A stretch of DNA of 64,000 nucleotides from Shewanella decolorationis S12 (GTDB lineage: Bacteria > Pseudomonadota > Gammaproteobacteria > Enterobacterales > Shewanellaceae). The stretch spans positions 1 through 64,000 of the forward strand of contig NZ_AXZL01000069.1 in NCBI RefSeq assembly GCF_000485795.1, in the 5' to 3' direction. The position numbers and the translations under genes are program-made. Of this stretch, positions 21,166 to 30,820 are shown one piece after another (within the stretch, counting starts at the first letter, position 1; each line of letters starts with the position of its first letter). The notes under the pieces were generated by a model that worked only from the letters and a program-made list of their open reading frames with translations, searched no databases and was not told where the DNA came from.

Positions 21166-22086
21166 ATGAAGTACTTTAGTGATACTGAAAGAGGCGCTTT
21201 GCCTCGAACAAATAATGAAATTCCATACAATGTTTGGTGTGGACTAACAGCTTATATTCAAAAGTTAATCGATACAGGGTATTTCGGAGAACAGTTTCCA
21301 GAGCTTTGTCCTGACGGGCAAGGGTGCTATGGCACCGATGAAAAAGGATTCTCGTTAGCTTTAAAAGCTGAAATATTGGGAGTTGAATATCCATTTATTA
21401 CAGAGAACGAAGACCCTGATGATTGGATGGCTAAAAAACCCCCCTTCACTCCTAACTATTTAGACATACTAGACTTAGTTCAGTTTTGCTATATGAATGT
21501 ATCTAAGCCTACGTTGGGGCAGTTTCATTCATTCTTTGGACATCACCACATAACTTCATTTGATCGCTCAACTGGGCAAGCTGAATTTTTAGATAAAATT
21601 GACACCATGTTCTCTAGAAATGGTGTGGCTTATCAATTACAAGCAGATGGACAAATCACAAGAGTGCTCAATTCATCATTAGGTTCGGTTACTGGACAAG
21701 TAAACAAGACTCTTGATCAGGAACTTAACGATTTGATTGCAAGAGCAAATACGAAAATATGTAATGCGGACGTCCAAGTACGTTATGACGCTCTGAAAGA
21801 GCTTTGGGATGCTTTCGAGCGCATAAAAACAGTATTCAACCCTAGTCAAAGTAAAAAACAATCTATGACACAACTGCTCGATGCCTGTACATCAGATAAA
21901 GAATTCAGAGTTCAACTAGAGTCTGAGGCTACAGCACTGACGACAATTGGTAACTCGTTTTTTATTCGTCACTCAGAGGTTACTCAGGTTAAGTTGAATA
22001 ATAGTGACCACATTGAATACCTTTTTCATCGTCTAGCAAGTTTCATGTGCTTATTGGCGAAAAAATTGAGTGGACAAAACATTTAG
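21166..22086 (+). CDS. AbiJ-NTD4-like accessory protein
   Basis: Not a housekeeping gene. The 306-residue soluble protein begins MKYFSDTERGALPRT, then NVWCGLTAYIQKLI, FPELCPDGQGCYGTD and LDLVQFCYMNVSKP. From memory of family patterns this resembles the AbiJ N-terminal domain 4 seen in abortive-infection and other defence proteins. A middle segment HSFFGHHHITSFDRSTGQAEF and a C-terminal helical end (IRHSEVTQVKLNN, EYLFHRLASFMCLLAK) also look like a conserved family layout. AGGG lies 5 bases before the ATG. The gene is visibly more AT-rich than its neighbours. No nuclease motif is obvious, and the effector activity is unknown. Probable partner: the next gene, 124 bases downstream. Confidence 0.6.
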   Translation: MKYFSDTERGALPRTNNEIPYNVWCGLTAYIQKLIDTGYFGEQFPELCPDGQGCYGTDEKGFSLALKAEILGVEYPFITENEDPDDWMAKKPPFTPNYLDILDLVQFCYMNVSKPTLGQFHSFFGHHHITSFDRSTGQAEFLDKIDTMFSRNGVAYQLQADGQITRVLNSSLGSVTGQVNKTLDQELNDLIARANTKICNADVQVRYDALKELWDAFERIKTVFNPSQSKKQSMTQLLDACTSDKEFRVQLESEATALTTIGNSFFIRHSEVTQVKLNNSDHIEYLFHRLASFMCLLAKKLSGQNI

Positions 22087-22210
22087 ATAGATTCTCAATG
22101 CATGACATCCTTAGTTTAAATTGGGTTTTATATCTAAGTTACTATTGCTTAGATTCGGTGGTAAGCGTTGTTCATTCTTTAATGCAGCGTCATGTTCTAG
22201 AGGAAAATGA

Positions 22211-23089
22211 ATGATCATCAGTAGCAAAACGAGCGAAAAGCTTCGAGATCTTATCAATGAAGAAACTGAGTATCGCTCAGGTCCAAACTTGGTTAGGTTT
22301 TTTAACGCATTAGGATTTAACCATTCTTATGGACAAGGCTTCCCTTCTCGTTGGAAGTATACGGATGATTGTTTAGAGACTATCAATGGTACACCCAACC
22401 TCGATACTTGTATCAGAAGCGTATTTAATCCAGTCAACTTTATCGGGCGTATTGGAGAACTAGACGGTTATATTGCTGACTTCAATCAGTATCTTGCTTT
22501 CGACAAATGGCGAGTGATCAGAAATGAAGCCGAAATTACCTTTAAAAAGCTCCAAAAAGTAGAATTAAATGAAAATGGAACGCATGCGCCCAGCATGTCT
22601 GAGTCTGATTTCTTGAGCCGAGAGTTTAGCGGTTTCACGATCTCTGACTTAGGTTTGGATCTTAATGTCACAGACGTACTAAACAAACGATTAGTTGAAA
22701 TTGAAAAAACTTACAATTCTGGGGCATATTTATCGACTATTCTACTAGCGGGTAGCTCGTTAGAGGGGATATTTCTTGGACTTGCATCGAGTAATCCTAG
22801 GGCGTTTAATACCGCTAAATCATCACCGAAAACCCGCGACGGTAAAGTACAGCAGTTTCATGATTGGACATTGGCGACGTTTATTGATGTTGCAAAAGAT
22901 TTAGAGTTAATTCAACTGGATACCCATAAATTTTCGCACACGTTGAGGGATTTTCGAAACTACATACACCCATATCAACAAATGTCGTCAGGTTTTACAC
23001 CCAGAGAGCACACAGCTAAAATCTGCCTGCAAGTTTTAAAAGCTGTAATCATGGAAATTTCGCAAAATATCCACAAGCTAGGTACATAA
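22211..23089 (+). CDS. Accessory protein with HEPN-like C-terminus
   Basis: Unrecognised 292-residue protein. The N-terminal half (KTSEKLRDLINEETEY, LGFNHSYGQGFPSRWKYT, FIGRIGELD) has no function I can name. The C-terminal half is helical and carries RDFRNYIHP at residues 246-254. This fits an R-x6-H pattern (or RNxIH), as in HEPN-type ribonuclease folds of defence and toxin systems, and is preceded by SGAYLSTILLAGSSLEG, a common opening helix of such domains. AGAGG precedes the ATG at 7 bases. It lies in the mazG-relA interval, same strand as the AbiJ-like gene, with a hairpin at 23136-23157 downstream. Defence role is inference only. Confidence 0.55.
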   Translation: MIISSKTSEKLRDLINEETEYRSGPNLVRFFNALGFNHSYGQGFPSRWKYTDDCLETINGTPNLDTCIRSVFNPVNFIGRIGELDGYIADFNQYLAFDKWRVIRNEAEITFKKLQKVELNENGTHAPSMSESDFLSREFSGFTISDLGLDLNVTDVLNKRLVEIEKTYNSGAYLSTILLAGSSLEGIFLGLASSNPRAFNTAKSSPKTRDGKVQQFHDWTLATFIDVAKDLELIQLDTHKFSHTLRDFRNYIHPYQQMSSGFTPREHTAKICLQVLKAVIMEISQNIHKLGT

Positions 23090-23135
23090 AAAGTGTTTAG
23101 TGCTTAAAGATACTTTTTCTCATCAGAATAAAGAG

Positions 23136-23157
23136 CGTTAGAGTGATTCGTCTAACG
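23136..23157 (+). terminator. Candidate terminator after the accessory pair
   Basis: Stem cgttaga/tctaacg with an 8-base loop, followed by agcttttg. It lies 47 bases after the stop of the second accessory gene. The T tract is short, so termination is only probable. Confidence 0.45.
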
Positions 23158-23223
23158 AGCTTTTGTCTAAAAGTGTGCTGAGTAAGATTATTAAGTCTAC
23201 AGGCTACGACAATGCTAAACAGG

Positions 23224-23326
23224 TGAGCCATGGTGATTATCGAGACGACCGTCCGCCCCATGGACGGGGCGGTCGAGCATCCAAGGACGGACTTGCTGCG
23301 CGTCGGGGAGCAAGTGCCATGGCTCA
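23224..23326. repeat. GC-rich inverted-repeat element
   Basis: A 103-base block bounded by perfect 10-base inverted repeats tgagccatgg (23224-23233) and ccatggctca (23317-23326). An internal hairpin is built from cgaccg/cggtcg and ccgcccc/ggggcgg (about 23246-23275). Its base composition is much more GC-rich than the flanking DNA. It looks like a small mobile palindromic element (REP or MITE class). No second copy lies in this window. Confidence 0.5.
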
Positions 23327-23430
23327 TCCATCAATCTTCCGCAGCTTTCAATTGACCAAATAAGTGATTTAGCCGTATAGGTATTAGCACTCCTATTTTA
23401 ACGCTTTTACCCTACAAACTCCCAAATACA

Positions 23431-23465
23431 AAAAAGCGGTAGCACGTTATGCCCTACCGCTTTTT
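23431..23465. terminator. relA terminator
   Basis: Stem aaaagcggtag/ctaccgctttt with A and T tracts on either side, 27 bases past the relA stop. Functional in both directions by appearance. Confidence 0.85.
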
Positions 23466-23491
23466 ACAACGCATAATCACAGAATCGAGAA

Positions 23492-25699
23492 TTACAATCT
23501 GCGCGCTTCTATCACGCTATCGACTTGGGAGAGCTTAGATAACACCCGCGATAAGCCATCGAGGTTGTATAGCTCTAATTCCAGCTCAATGGCTGCCGTC
23601 TGATTCTTAATATCCGATGACGAGCTCATGGCGAGCACATTGGATTTTTCGGCTGCGAGTACCGAGGTGAGATCCCGCAATAAGCCGCTGCGGTCATGGG
23701 CCAAGACGCGCAGGCGCATACGATAACCACCTGAATAGTTTTCGCCCCAAACCACATCGACGCCACGTTCCGGGTGAACACGCATTAACTCTTTCACCTG
23801 CTCACAGTCGGAGCGATGCACCGAAATACCGCGCCCTTTAGTGATAAAGCCTAAAATCTCATCCCCAGGCACGGGTTGGCAGCAACGGGCGATATGGCTG
23901 AGTAAGTTACCCACGCCATTCACCTCAACCTGACCACGGCTATTGGTGCCAGATTTAGATTGGCTCTTCTTAACTAATTCTTCAACCGCATCTTCTTCGC
24001 TCGCCTCATCGAGGCGCAACTTACTTTGGATATGGTTAACAACCTGATGTAAACGCACATCACCGCCGCCGATAGCGGCGAGTAAATCGTCCATACTCGC
24101 CATATTAAAGCGCTCAACGGCAATGGCAGCATCTTTGATTTTAAGACTGACTCGCGCCAGCTCGGCTTCGAGCATCTCTTTACCGGCGATAATATTTTTA
24201 TCGCGGTCTTGCTGCTTAAACCAATGCTGAATTTTCGAGCGCGCCCGCGAGGTGCGGATATAACCTAAGTTTGGATTAAGCCAATCGCGCTTAGGATTGG
24301 GGTGCTTCGAGGTGATTATCTCAATGCGCTCGCCCGTTTCAACCTGATAGGTAAACGGCACAATCCGGCCATCGACCTTGGCGCCAATACATTTATGGCC
24401 AACCTGCGAGTGAATATAGTAGGCAAAGTCGAGCACGGTTGAACCGAGTGGCAAGTCGACTACTTCACCGCTTGGGGTAAAGACATAGACTCTGTCTTCA
24501 AATACTTGGCTGCGGACTTCTTCGACTAAGTTGCCGCTTTCGACCACGTCTTCCTGCCATTGCAGAATTTTACGCAGCCAATTGATTTTTTCTTCGTAGC
24601 CGCTCTGTTTGCCGGAGTGATTACCCTCTTTGTATTTCCAGTGCGCGGCAACACCCAGCTCTGCATCTTCATGCATATCTTGGGTACGAATTTGAATTTC
24701 AACGGTTTTACCTTCTGGCCCCACTACAACCGTATGGATGGATTGATAACCGTTAGGTTTAGGATTGGCAACGTAATCATCAAACTCGCGCGGGATATGG
24801 TGCCAAAGTGTGTGCACCACCCCCAAGGCGCCGTAGCAGTCCTGCAAACGCTCGGTGACAATCCGCACGGCGCGCACGTCAAACAACTCATCAAACTTGA
24901 GGTGCTTGCCCTTCATCTTGCGCCAGATGCTGTAGATATGTTTTGGACGACCATAGACCTTAGCGCGGATATGATCCTCATCGAGGCGCTGCTGCAACTG
25001 CTCGACAAATTTTTCGATATAGACTTCGCGGTCTAACCGCTTACCGTCTAGCTGTTTCGCAATGTCCTTGTAGGTATCTGGATGCAGATAACGGAAGGAA
25101 ATATCTTCTAATTCCCACTTTAACTGACCAATCCCCAAACGGTTAGCGAGCGGCGCATAGATGTCGGCAATTTCGCGGGCCAGCAAGACGCGGGTTTCTT
25201 CGTCGGCATTTTTCACGGCGCGCAGCAAACAAACACGCTCGGCCAGTTTAATCACCACAGCGCGCACGTCTTCGACCATCGCCAGCAACATGCGGCGGAT
25301 ATTGTCGATTTGCGGCTCGGTTGAGCGGCTATTAGGATTGATTTTTAACGCGCCAATAGCATTCATGGTCACCACGCTGGCGACTAAACGCGCGAGTGGC
25401 TCACCAAACTTTTCTTTGATCGCTTCTTCGTTTAATAAGCCCGCATCAAACACCACAAACAGAATGGCCGCTTGCAGCGTCTCAATGTCCATATTCAGCG
25501 GCGCGAGGATTTCAATCATCTCTCGGGCACGTTCGAGCAGTTCTCTTTTCGCGGCAGGACTCTTAGCGGGTAAAGCATCTACCTGCTCAATCAGGGCGAG
25601 CAAGGTTTGCGCCTCATCGACATGACTAACATAGCGAGCCACCCATTCTTCAAGATGAAAATCGGGATCATTAAAGTGCGCTTCGCGAACAGAGACCAT
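23492..25699 (-). CDS. relA: GTP pyrophosphokinase RelA
   Basis: Ribosome-associated synthetase of (p)ppGpp that responds to uncharged tRNA. The 735-residue protein has a degenerate N-terminal HD domain (ILFVVFDAGLLNEE where hydrolases have HDxxED), so it lacks hydrolase activity. The synthetase domain has YGRPKHIYSIWRKMKGK, the RelA-type EFDD motif and GYQSIHTVV. TGS (about 410-470), a zinc-finger-like region with ARCCQPVPGDEILGF, and a C-terminal ACT/RRM domain follow. It is downstream of rlmD by 190 bases. Confidence 0.98.
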   Translation of the reverse strand: MVSVREAHFNDPDFHLEEWVARYVSHVDEAQTLLALIEQVDALPAKSPAAKRELLERAREMIEILAPLNMDIETLQAAILFVVFDAGLLNEEAIKEKFGEPLARLVASVVTMNAIGALKINPNSRSTEPQIDNIRRMLLAMVEDVRAVVIKLAERVCLLRAVKNADEETRVLLAREIADIYAPLANRLGIGQLKWELEDISFRYLHPDTYKDIAKQLDGKRLDREVYIEKFVEQLQQRLDEDHIRAKVYGRPKHIYSIWRKMKGKHLKFDELFDVRAVRIVTERLQDCYGALGVVHTLWHHIPREFDDYVANPKPNGYQSIHTVVVGPEGKTVEIQIRTQDMHEDAELGVAAHWKYKEGNHSGKQSGYEEKINWLRKILQWQEDVVESGNLVEEVRSQVFEDRVYVFTPSGEVVDLPLGSTVLDFAYYIHSQVGHKCIGAKVDGRIVPFTYQVETGERIEIITSKHPNPKRDWLNPNLGYIRTSRARSKIQHWFKQQDRDKNIIAGKEMLEAELARVSLKIKDAAIAVERFNMASMDDLLAAIGGGDVRLHQVVNHIQSKLRLDEASEEDAVEELVKKSQSKSGTNSRGQVEVNGVGNLLSHIARCCQPVPGDEILGFITKGRGISVHRSDCEQVKELMRVHPERGVDVVWGENYSGGYRMRLRVLAHDRSGLLRDLTSVLAAEKSNVLAMSSSSDIKNQTAAIELELELYNLDGLSRVLSKLSQVDSVIEARRL

Positions 25700-25889
25700 C
25701 TTAATTTGTTTCCTTATTCGTGCTCAGAGAAAAGTGGCACCACCTCGGCACTCCTATCTTCAGCATTGGCACGGACTTGTCAAACCCAACGAGACGAAAC
25801 TTCACATTTTTTACGTTATTCAAACGCTTTGCTTACTTTACACTCGAATAACGCGGGCAAGTGAAGCAAGCTTGCCCAGCCTGCAAGAC

Positions 25890-27239
25890 TTATTTTGCAA
25901 GCTCAAACAACGCCATGGCTTCGATATGATGTGTCTGCGGGAACATATCGATTAAGCCTAACTTTTGTAACTTGTAACCACGTTCGAGTAACACCGCACT
26001 GTCGCGGGCCAAGCTCGCCGGATTACAAGACACATAAACCACTTGGCGAGGTTTCATCTTCTTAAGCCATTGCAAACTCTCAAACGCCCCCGCGCGGGCA
26101 GGGTCGAGTAGCAATTTATCAATCTTGCCCATCCAAGGCTCACAGGATAAATCGGCACTTAAGTCGCCATGGTAAAAGGTTAAATTGCTCAAGCCATTCG
26201 CCGCCGCGTTTTCACGGGCTTGACTGACCATTTCTGACACCCCTTCAACCCCAATCACTTCGGCGCCCAGTTTAGCTAAAGGCAAACTGAAGTTCCCCAT
26301 ACCACAGAAGAGATCGAGAATGCGCTCACCCGGCTGAGGTGCTAACCAGTCTAACGCTTGCGCCACCATGGCCTTGTTAATTTGCGCGTTGACTTGCACA
26401 AAGTTGCCAGGGGTAAAGGTTAAGCTCACAGGCGTTGCATCGGCTTTATCATCGAGCAACTGGTAAACAGGCAATAACAGCGTGCCATTGATGCCATGGA
26501 ACTCGCCGTTATTGTCTTGCAAACAAATATGGATTTGGTGCTGCTCGGCAAACTGCGCAAGCTTGGCCATATCCTTATCGTTTAAGGATTTAGTGATCCT
26601 AATTACCGCAAAATGACCATTGTCGGCATCAATTAACTCTAAGTGCCCAAGGCTCGATTTGGCCACCAGCTGATTAAGCAACTTAGCAAATGGCGCGATT
26701 AAATCCGCTAAGGGTTTCGCCAAGACTAAACAGGTATCAATAGGCACCACTTGGCTGCTGCTTGAGGCGCGAAACCCTAGGCTCAACTGCTTGGTATTTT
26801 TATCAAATAGGGTCGCAAGGCGGGCGCGGCGACGATAGTGCCAACCTTCGCCGGTCAATGCGGGCACTGAGTTGCCTTCGGCGCCAGCAAATTTGGCCAT
26901 AATATCCACTAGAGCCGCCGACTTATGCTCACGCTGGCCTGCTAATGACATATGCTGTAAATCACAGCCACCACAGCTTTGGTAATGTGGGCATAGCGGC
27001 GTGACTCGCTCAGCGCTCGGCGTCTCAACTTTAATCAGCTTGGCACGGGCGTAATTTTTCTTTTGTTCGGTCAGCTGCGCCTGCACAGTTTCATTCGGCA
27101 AAGTGCCGGGGATAAATACGACTTTTCCCTGATGTTGTGCTATACCTGCCCCAAGATGATCGAGCTGGTGCACGCTAAAGGATTGCTTCGCAGACAATTG
27201 CTTGGAACTATTTGGTTTTGCTTTAAAAAATTGTGCCAT
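25890..27239 (-). CDS. rlmD: 23S rRNA (uracil(1939)-C5)-methyltransferase RlmD
   Basis: Methylates U1939 of 23S rRNA using SAM. The 449-residue protein has an N-terminal TRAM domain, the 4Fe-4S cysteines in [14 protein letters not shown] plus one further Cys, SAM motif [14 protein letters not shown] and the catalytic motif [12 protein letters not shown] near the C-terminus. rlmD upstream of relA is conserved. A hairpin (gggcaag/cttgccc) lies at 25855-25877 just past its stop. It is divergent from barA, which starts 101 bases away. Confidence 0.97.
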   Translation of the reverse strand: MAQFFKAKPNSSKQLSAKQSFSVHQLDHLGAGIAQHQGKVVFIPGTLPNETVQAQLTEQKKNYARAKLIKVETPSAERVTPLCPHYQSCGGCDLQHMSLAGQREHKSAALVDIMAKFAGAEGNSVPALTGEGWHYRRRARLATLFDKNTKQLSLGFRASSSSQVVPIDTCLVLAKPLADLIAPFAKLLNQLVAKSSLGHLELIDADNGHFAVIRITKSLNDKDMAKLAQFAEQHQIHICLQDNNGEFHGINGTLLLPVYQLLDDKADATPVSLTFTPGNFVQVNAQINKAMVAQALDWLAPQPGERILDLFCGMGNFSLPLAKLGAEVIGVEGVSEMVSQARENAAANGLSNLTFYHGDLSADLSCEPWMGKIDKLLLDPARAGAFESLQWLKKMKPRQVVYVSCNPASLARDSAVLLERGYKLQKLGLIDMFPQTHHIEAMALFELAK

Positions 27240-27340
27240 TTCGGCCTCTAAATCAATAAAAAACTGGTAAAGACCGCCCTTTTTCTGGCAGTCTTATAAA
27301 ATTATATCGTCCCTAGAACTTAGGAAACTGCGCTGCGGCT

Positions 27341-30148
27341 ATGAACCCTGTCAACAACATGACCAAATACAGCTTACGTTCCTGGGTTCTGGTGCTTGCG
27401 CTTGCGCCGACGATCTTAGTCGGTATTCTGCTGGGCAGCTACTTTACCATAAATCGCTTCTATGAACTCGAAGATACGCTGATTGAACAGGGCAGCAATA
27501 TTATCGAGCCACTGGCAATTGCCAGTGAAGTGGGACTTGTGAGCAATGACAGGGAAGCGACCAAACGGCTCCTTGCCGCAGCCCAACTGAATAAATCCAC
27601 GCTCGTTAAATCTATCGCTATTTTTGACATTCAAAATCAACTGTTTGTCACATCGCATTACCACAAAGATTTCGAAATCATGCGCTATAAAGAGGCGCTG
27701 ACCAATCTGCACAAAACCGAAATCGAACATGTGGGCGACAGCCTTATCCTACGCACACCGATTTTTGCCACCGCGCCAACTGCGGCGGGGGCGCCCGTCA
27801 ATTTTGATATCCAAACCGATAATGGCGAATTGCTTGGCTATATTTCGGTGATTATCAATAAAGAACGCGCGCTGCTCGAACAACACAGGGCCGCCGTGGC
27901 CGCCTTTATTATCGTCTTGATTGGGGTGCAATTAAACCTGTTGTTTACCTTTCGTCTGGTTAAAAACGTTACCCAGCCGATTACAGAAATGGTGCGGGTG
28001 GTCGCCAAAATCCGTGAGGGTAAACTCGATGCTAGGCTTGAGGGCAATCTTATCGGTGAGCTGGATTTGCTTAAACGCGGTATTAACGCCATGGCGGGCT
28101 CACTATCGGAATATCACGATGAAATGCAGCAAAATATCGATCAGGCAACTTCGGATCTACGGGAAACCTTAGAGCAGATTGAGATCCAAAACGTCGAGCT
28201 CGACTTAGCCAAAAAACGCGCGCTGGAGGCCAGTCGGATTAAGTCGGAATTCTTGGCGAACATGTCCCACGAGCTGCGCACACCATTAAACGGCGTGATA
28301 GGCTTTGCCCGTCAACTCGTTAAAACCCCGCTGCACTCAAGCCAAGTCGATTACATTAATACCATTGAGCGCAGCGCGACTAACCTATTGGCGATTATCA
28401 ACGATATTCTCGACTTCTCTAAACTCGAAGCCGGCAAAATGGTGTTAGAAAACATGCCATTCGGCTTAAGGGAAACCTTAGGTGAGACAATCACTTTAAT
28501 CTCCGGTAGCGCGCAGGCAAAAGGGCTGGAATTGGTCGTCGATATTGCGCCCAACGTCCCCGACAATGTTAACGGCGATGCGATGCGTGTTTGTCAGATT
28601 ATCAATAATTTAGTGGGCAATGCCATCAAGTTTACCGATTCGGGCAGCGTATTAGTCAAGTTAGAGTTACAAAACCAGACCGATGATCAAGTGGTGCTAC
28701 GCTGTGATGTGATTGATACCGGCATTGGAATTGATGAAAACCAACAGGATTTCCTGTTCCAAGCCTTTGGCCAAGCAGACTCCTCGATTTCTCGCCGCTT
28801 TGGCGGAACAGGGCTAGGGCTAGTCATCACTAAGCGCCTCGTCAATCAAATGGGCGGCCAAATTGGCTTTACTTCTTCGGTGGATAAGGGCTCGAACTTC
28901 TGGTTCACCCTACCATTAGGCCTAGGTCAATTCCAGATTGGCGATTCGCTCCCCCTTGAAAAACTCAAAGACAAGACAGTGCTGTTTTATGAGCCCAGAG
29001 TCCTCACCCATTCAGTAATTAGTCGTCAGCTAAAACAGTGGGATACAAAAGTAACCCACCATCAACACATTCCAAGCTTGTTAACGACGCTCTCGACCAC
29101 TGAGCATCAGTTCGATTATGTGTTATTGAGCTGCCATGGATTTAGCAATTCTAACCAATTGCTCGGTACCTTAAACCAAGCTAAGGGTAAGACGGATTGT
29201 TTAATCGTACTGTTCGATTGCCAAGAACAAGATATGCTCAGCCAGTTTATTCGCCCCAATGCCGATGTAGTATTGTCACTGCCCGTAAGCGAACACCAAC
29301 TGGCGCGCAATATGCTGTATCCACCGATGGAATATGACATTTTACCTCCCGTGGCGATTGCTGTACCTGCTGCACGCCAATCCCTCACCGTATTGGCGGT
29401 GGATGATAACTTTGCCAATCTAAAACTGATTGAAACCTTGCTCAATGAACTAGTCACAACCGTTATTGCCGTTAACAGCGGTGAAGAAGCCGTCAAACAA
29501 GCCAAGAATCGCACCTTTGACCTTATCTTTATGGATATCCAAATGCCGGGCACCGACGGCATCAGCGCGACTAAGCAAATTCGCCAAGGGTCGATGAACC
29601 GTAATACACCCATTATTGCCGTGACCGCCCACGCAATTGCCGAGGAACGTGAGCTGATATTAGGTAGCGGTATGGATGGTTATTTGCCTAAGCCCATCGA
29701 TGAAGCCGCCCTCAAAGCGGAGATAAACCGCTGGATCACTCGGCCCAAGTTCACCCATTTCGATTTACATACCCTCAACTGGGATCTTTGCTTAACCCAA
29801 GCTAACCATAAGTCGGATTTAGCTTTAGATATGCTGCGCATGCTATTGGATTCCTTGCCTCAAACTGTCTCGGCTATTGAGACGGCGCTGAGTCAGAACG
29901 ATCAAGCGACTATGCTGACAACCGTTCACAAACTTCACGGTGCCAGTTGCTATTGCGGTGTGCCAACCACACAGCGATTATGCCAAGAGATTGAATCGGC
30001 GTTGAAACGTGATGCCCGCGTCGAAGATCTCGAACCGGAAATACTAGAGTTACTTGATGAGCTAACTAAGGTAGAATCGGCGGCAAAACAAGTGCTATCA
30101 CAGCTATCAGCGGAAATAACAGATGACCAAAAAAACGGGCTTCTTTAA
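27341..30148 (+). CDS. barA: Hybrid sensor histidine kinase BarA
   Basis: Inner-membrane tripartite sensor kinase. It phosphorylates the response regulator UvrY (elsewhere in the genome), which activates Csr sRNAs that antagonise CsrA. The 935-residue protein has a membrane segment near residues 15-37, a periplasmic region, a second membrane segment near 180-205 and HAMP. HisKA follows with SHELRTPLNG (phospho-acceptor His310), then HATPase (NNLVGNAIKFT, DTGIGI, FGGTGLGL). The receiver domain has Asp732 in LIFMDIQMPG, and the C-terminal HPt domain has His863 in HKLHG. All phosphorelay residues are present. A DUF416 gene overlaps its 3' end. Confidence 0.97.
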   Translation: MNPVNNMTKYSLRSWVLVLALAPTILVGILLGSYFTINRFYELEDTLIEQGSNIIEPLAIASEVGLVSNDREATKRLLAAAQLNKSTLVKSIAIFDIQNQLFVTSHYHKDFEIMRYKEALTNLHKTEIEHVGDSLILRTPIFATAPTAAGAPVNFDIQTDNGELLGYISVIINKERALLEQHRAAVAAFIIVLIGVQLNLLFTFRLVKNVTQPITEMVRVVAKIREGKLDARLEGNLIGELDLLKRGINAMAGSLSEYHDEMQQNIDQATSDLRETLEQIEIQNVELDLAKKRALEASRIKSEFLANMSHELRTPLNGVIGFARQLVKTPLHSSQVDYINTIERSATNLLAIINDILDFSKLEAGKMVLENMPFGLRETLGETITLISGSAQAKGLELVVDIAPNVPDNVNGDAMRVCQIINNLVGNAIKFTDSGSVLVKLELQNQTDDQVVLRCDVIDTGIGIDENQQDFLFQAFGQADSSISRRFGGTGLGLVITKRLVNQMGGQIGFTSSVDKGSNFWFTLPLGLGQFQIGDSLPLEKLKDKTVLFYEPRVLTHSVISRQLKQWDTKVTHHQHIPSLLTTLSTTEHQFDYVLLSCHGFSNSNQLLGTLNQAKGKTDCLIVLFDCQEQDMLSQFIRPNADVVLSLPVSEHQLARNMLYPPMEYDILPPVAIAVPAARQSLTVLAVDDNFANLKLIETLLNELVTTVIAVNSGEEAVKQAKNRTFDLIFMDIQMPGTDGISATKQIRQGSMNRNTPIIAVTAHAIAEERELILGSGMDGYLPKPIDEAALKAEINRWITRPKFTHFDLHTLNWDLCLTQANHKSDLALDMLRMLLDSLPQTVSAIETALSQNDQATMLTTVHKLHGASCYCGVPTTQRLCQEIESALKRDARVEDLEPEILELLDELTKVESAAKQVLSQLSAEITDDQKNGLL

Positions 30149-30722
30149 GCGTTTAAAAGCGCTAGAACTACCACAGAAAAAACTCTTTGCCATTGCTCTT
30201 TGCCAACGAATGTTACCAAATTACCAATTGTTTTCAGAGGTTTGTGAGTTTGGCGATCCTGCGGTATTAAGCACTGTGCTCGATCTTCTTTGGCAATCCC
30301 AGTACGACAACAAGCTAAAATTCAACATCGATGTGCATCTGCAACGCTTAGAAGATAACACCCCAGAACCTGCCGATTTTGATAGCTATGGCGTATACCC
30401 AGCGATGGACGCCGTAGTTGCGCTCTCGACATTACTTGGTGCGATTCAGACCAACCTTGAAGAAGATATCACCAATATTAGCAAGTTATCCTCAAGCACT
30501 GTGGCGAACTATATCGAGACTATCAGCGATGTGGATTTAACCGATGATGCCTTAGATGACTACGTCTTCGCCCATGAAGTGATGGAAGAAGAGCGCGAAC
30601 TGCAAAATACGCTGCTGGAAATCATCGAAGAAAATCCTAAGATCACCGCCGAGTTGGTGAAAGGTTTACGCAAAGAGATTATCGAAGCCGGTGTATCGAA
30701 TATCGGCATTAGCGTGGCCTAA
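30123..30722 (+). CDS. DUF416 family protein (YjaG-like)
   Basis: A 199-residue soluble acidic protein of unknown function. It resembles E. coli YjaG in the N-terminal LCERMxPNY-type segment (here LCQRMLPNYQLF), FGDPAVLSTVLDLLW, DFDSYGVYPAMDA and the C-terminal LVKGLRKEIIEAGVSNIGI. Its ATG lies inside the end of barA (26-base overlap) with GGA about 8 bases upstream, so it is probably co-transcribed and coupled to barA. That linkage is the only hint about its role. Confidence 0.85.
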   Translation: MTKKTGFFKRLKALELPQKKLFAIALCQRMLPNYQLFSEVCEFGDPAVLSTVLDLLWQSQYDNKLKFNIDVHLQRLEDNTPEPADFDSYGVYPAMDAVVALSTLLGAIQTNLEEDITNISKLSSSTVANYIETISDVDLTDDALDDYVFAHEVMEEERELQNTLLEIIEENPKITAELVKGLRKEIIEAGVSNIGISVA

Positions 30723-30820
30723 ATAGGAACAGGCTACCTAAGAGACTTGGCTTTTAGGTAGCATCTTATACTGGGGAATACTGCACGAGGGGATAGGACT
30801 TAGCTAGGCATCCATTCAAT

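Noticed and set aside
23136..23160. gttaga...tctaac motifs resembling an integron attC site after the accessory genes
   Set aside because: The two core sites are only 8 bases apart and in hairpin order; there is no second pair of inner sites, no other attC in the region and no integrase.
23163..23363. 66-codon plus-strand ORF
   Set aside because: Most of it runs through the GC-rich inverted-repeat element; it has no ribosome site and a low-complexity Arg/Gly-rich sequence.
24560..25036. 158-codon plus-strand ORF inside relA
   Set aside because: Antisense shadow of a fully conserved relA coding region.
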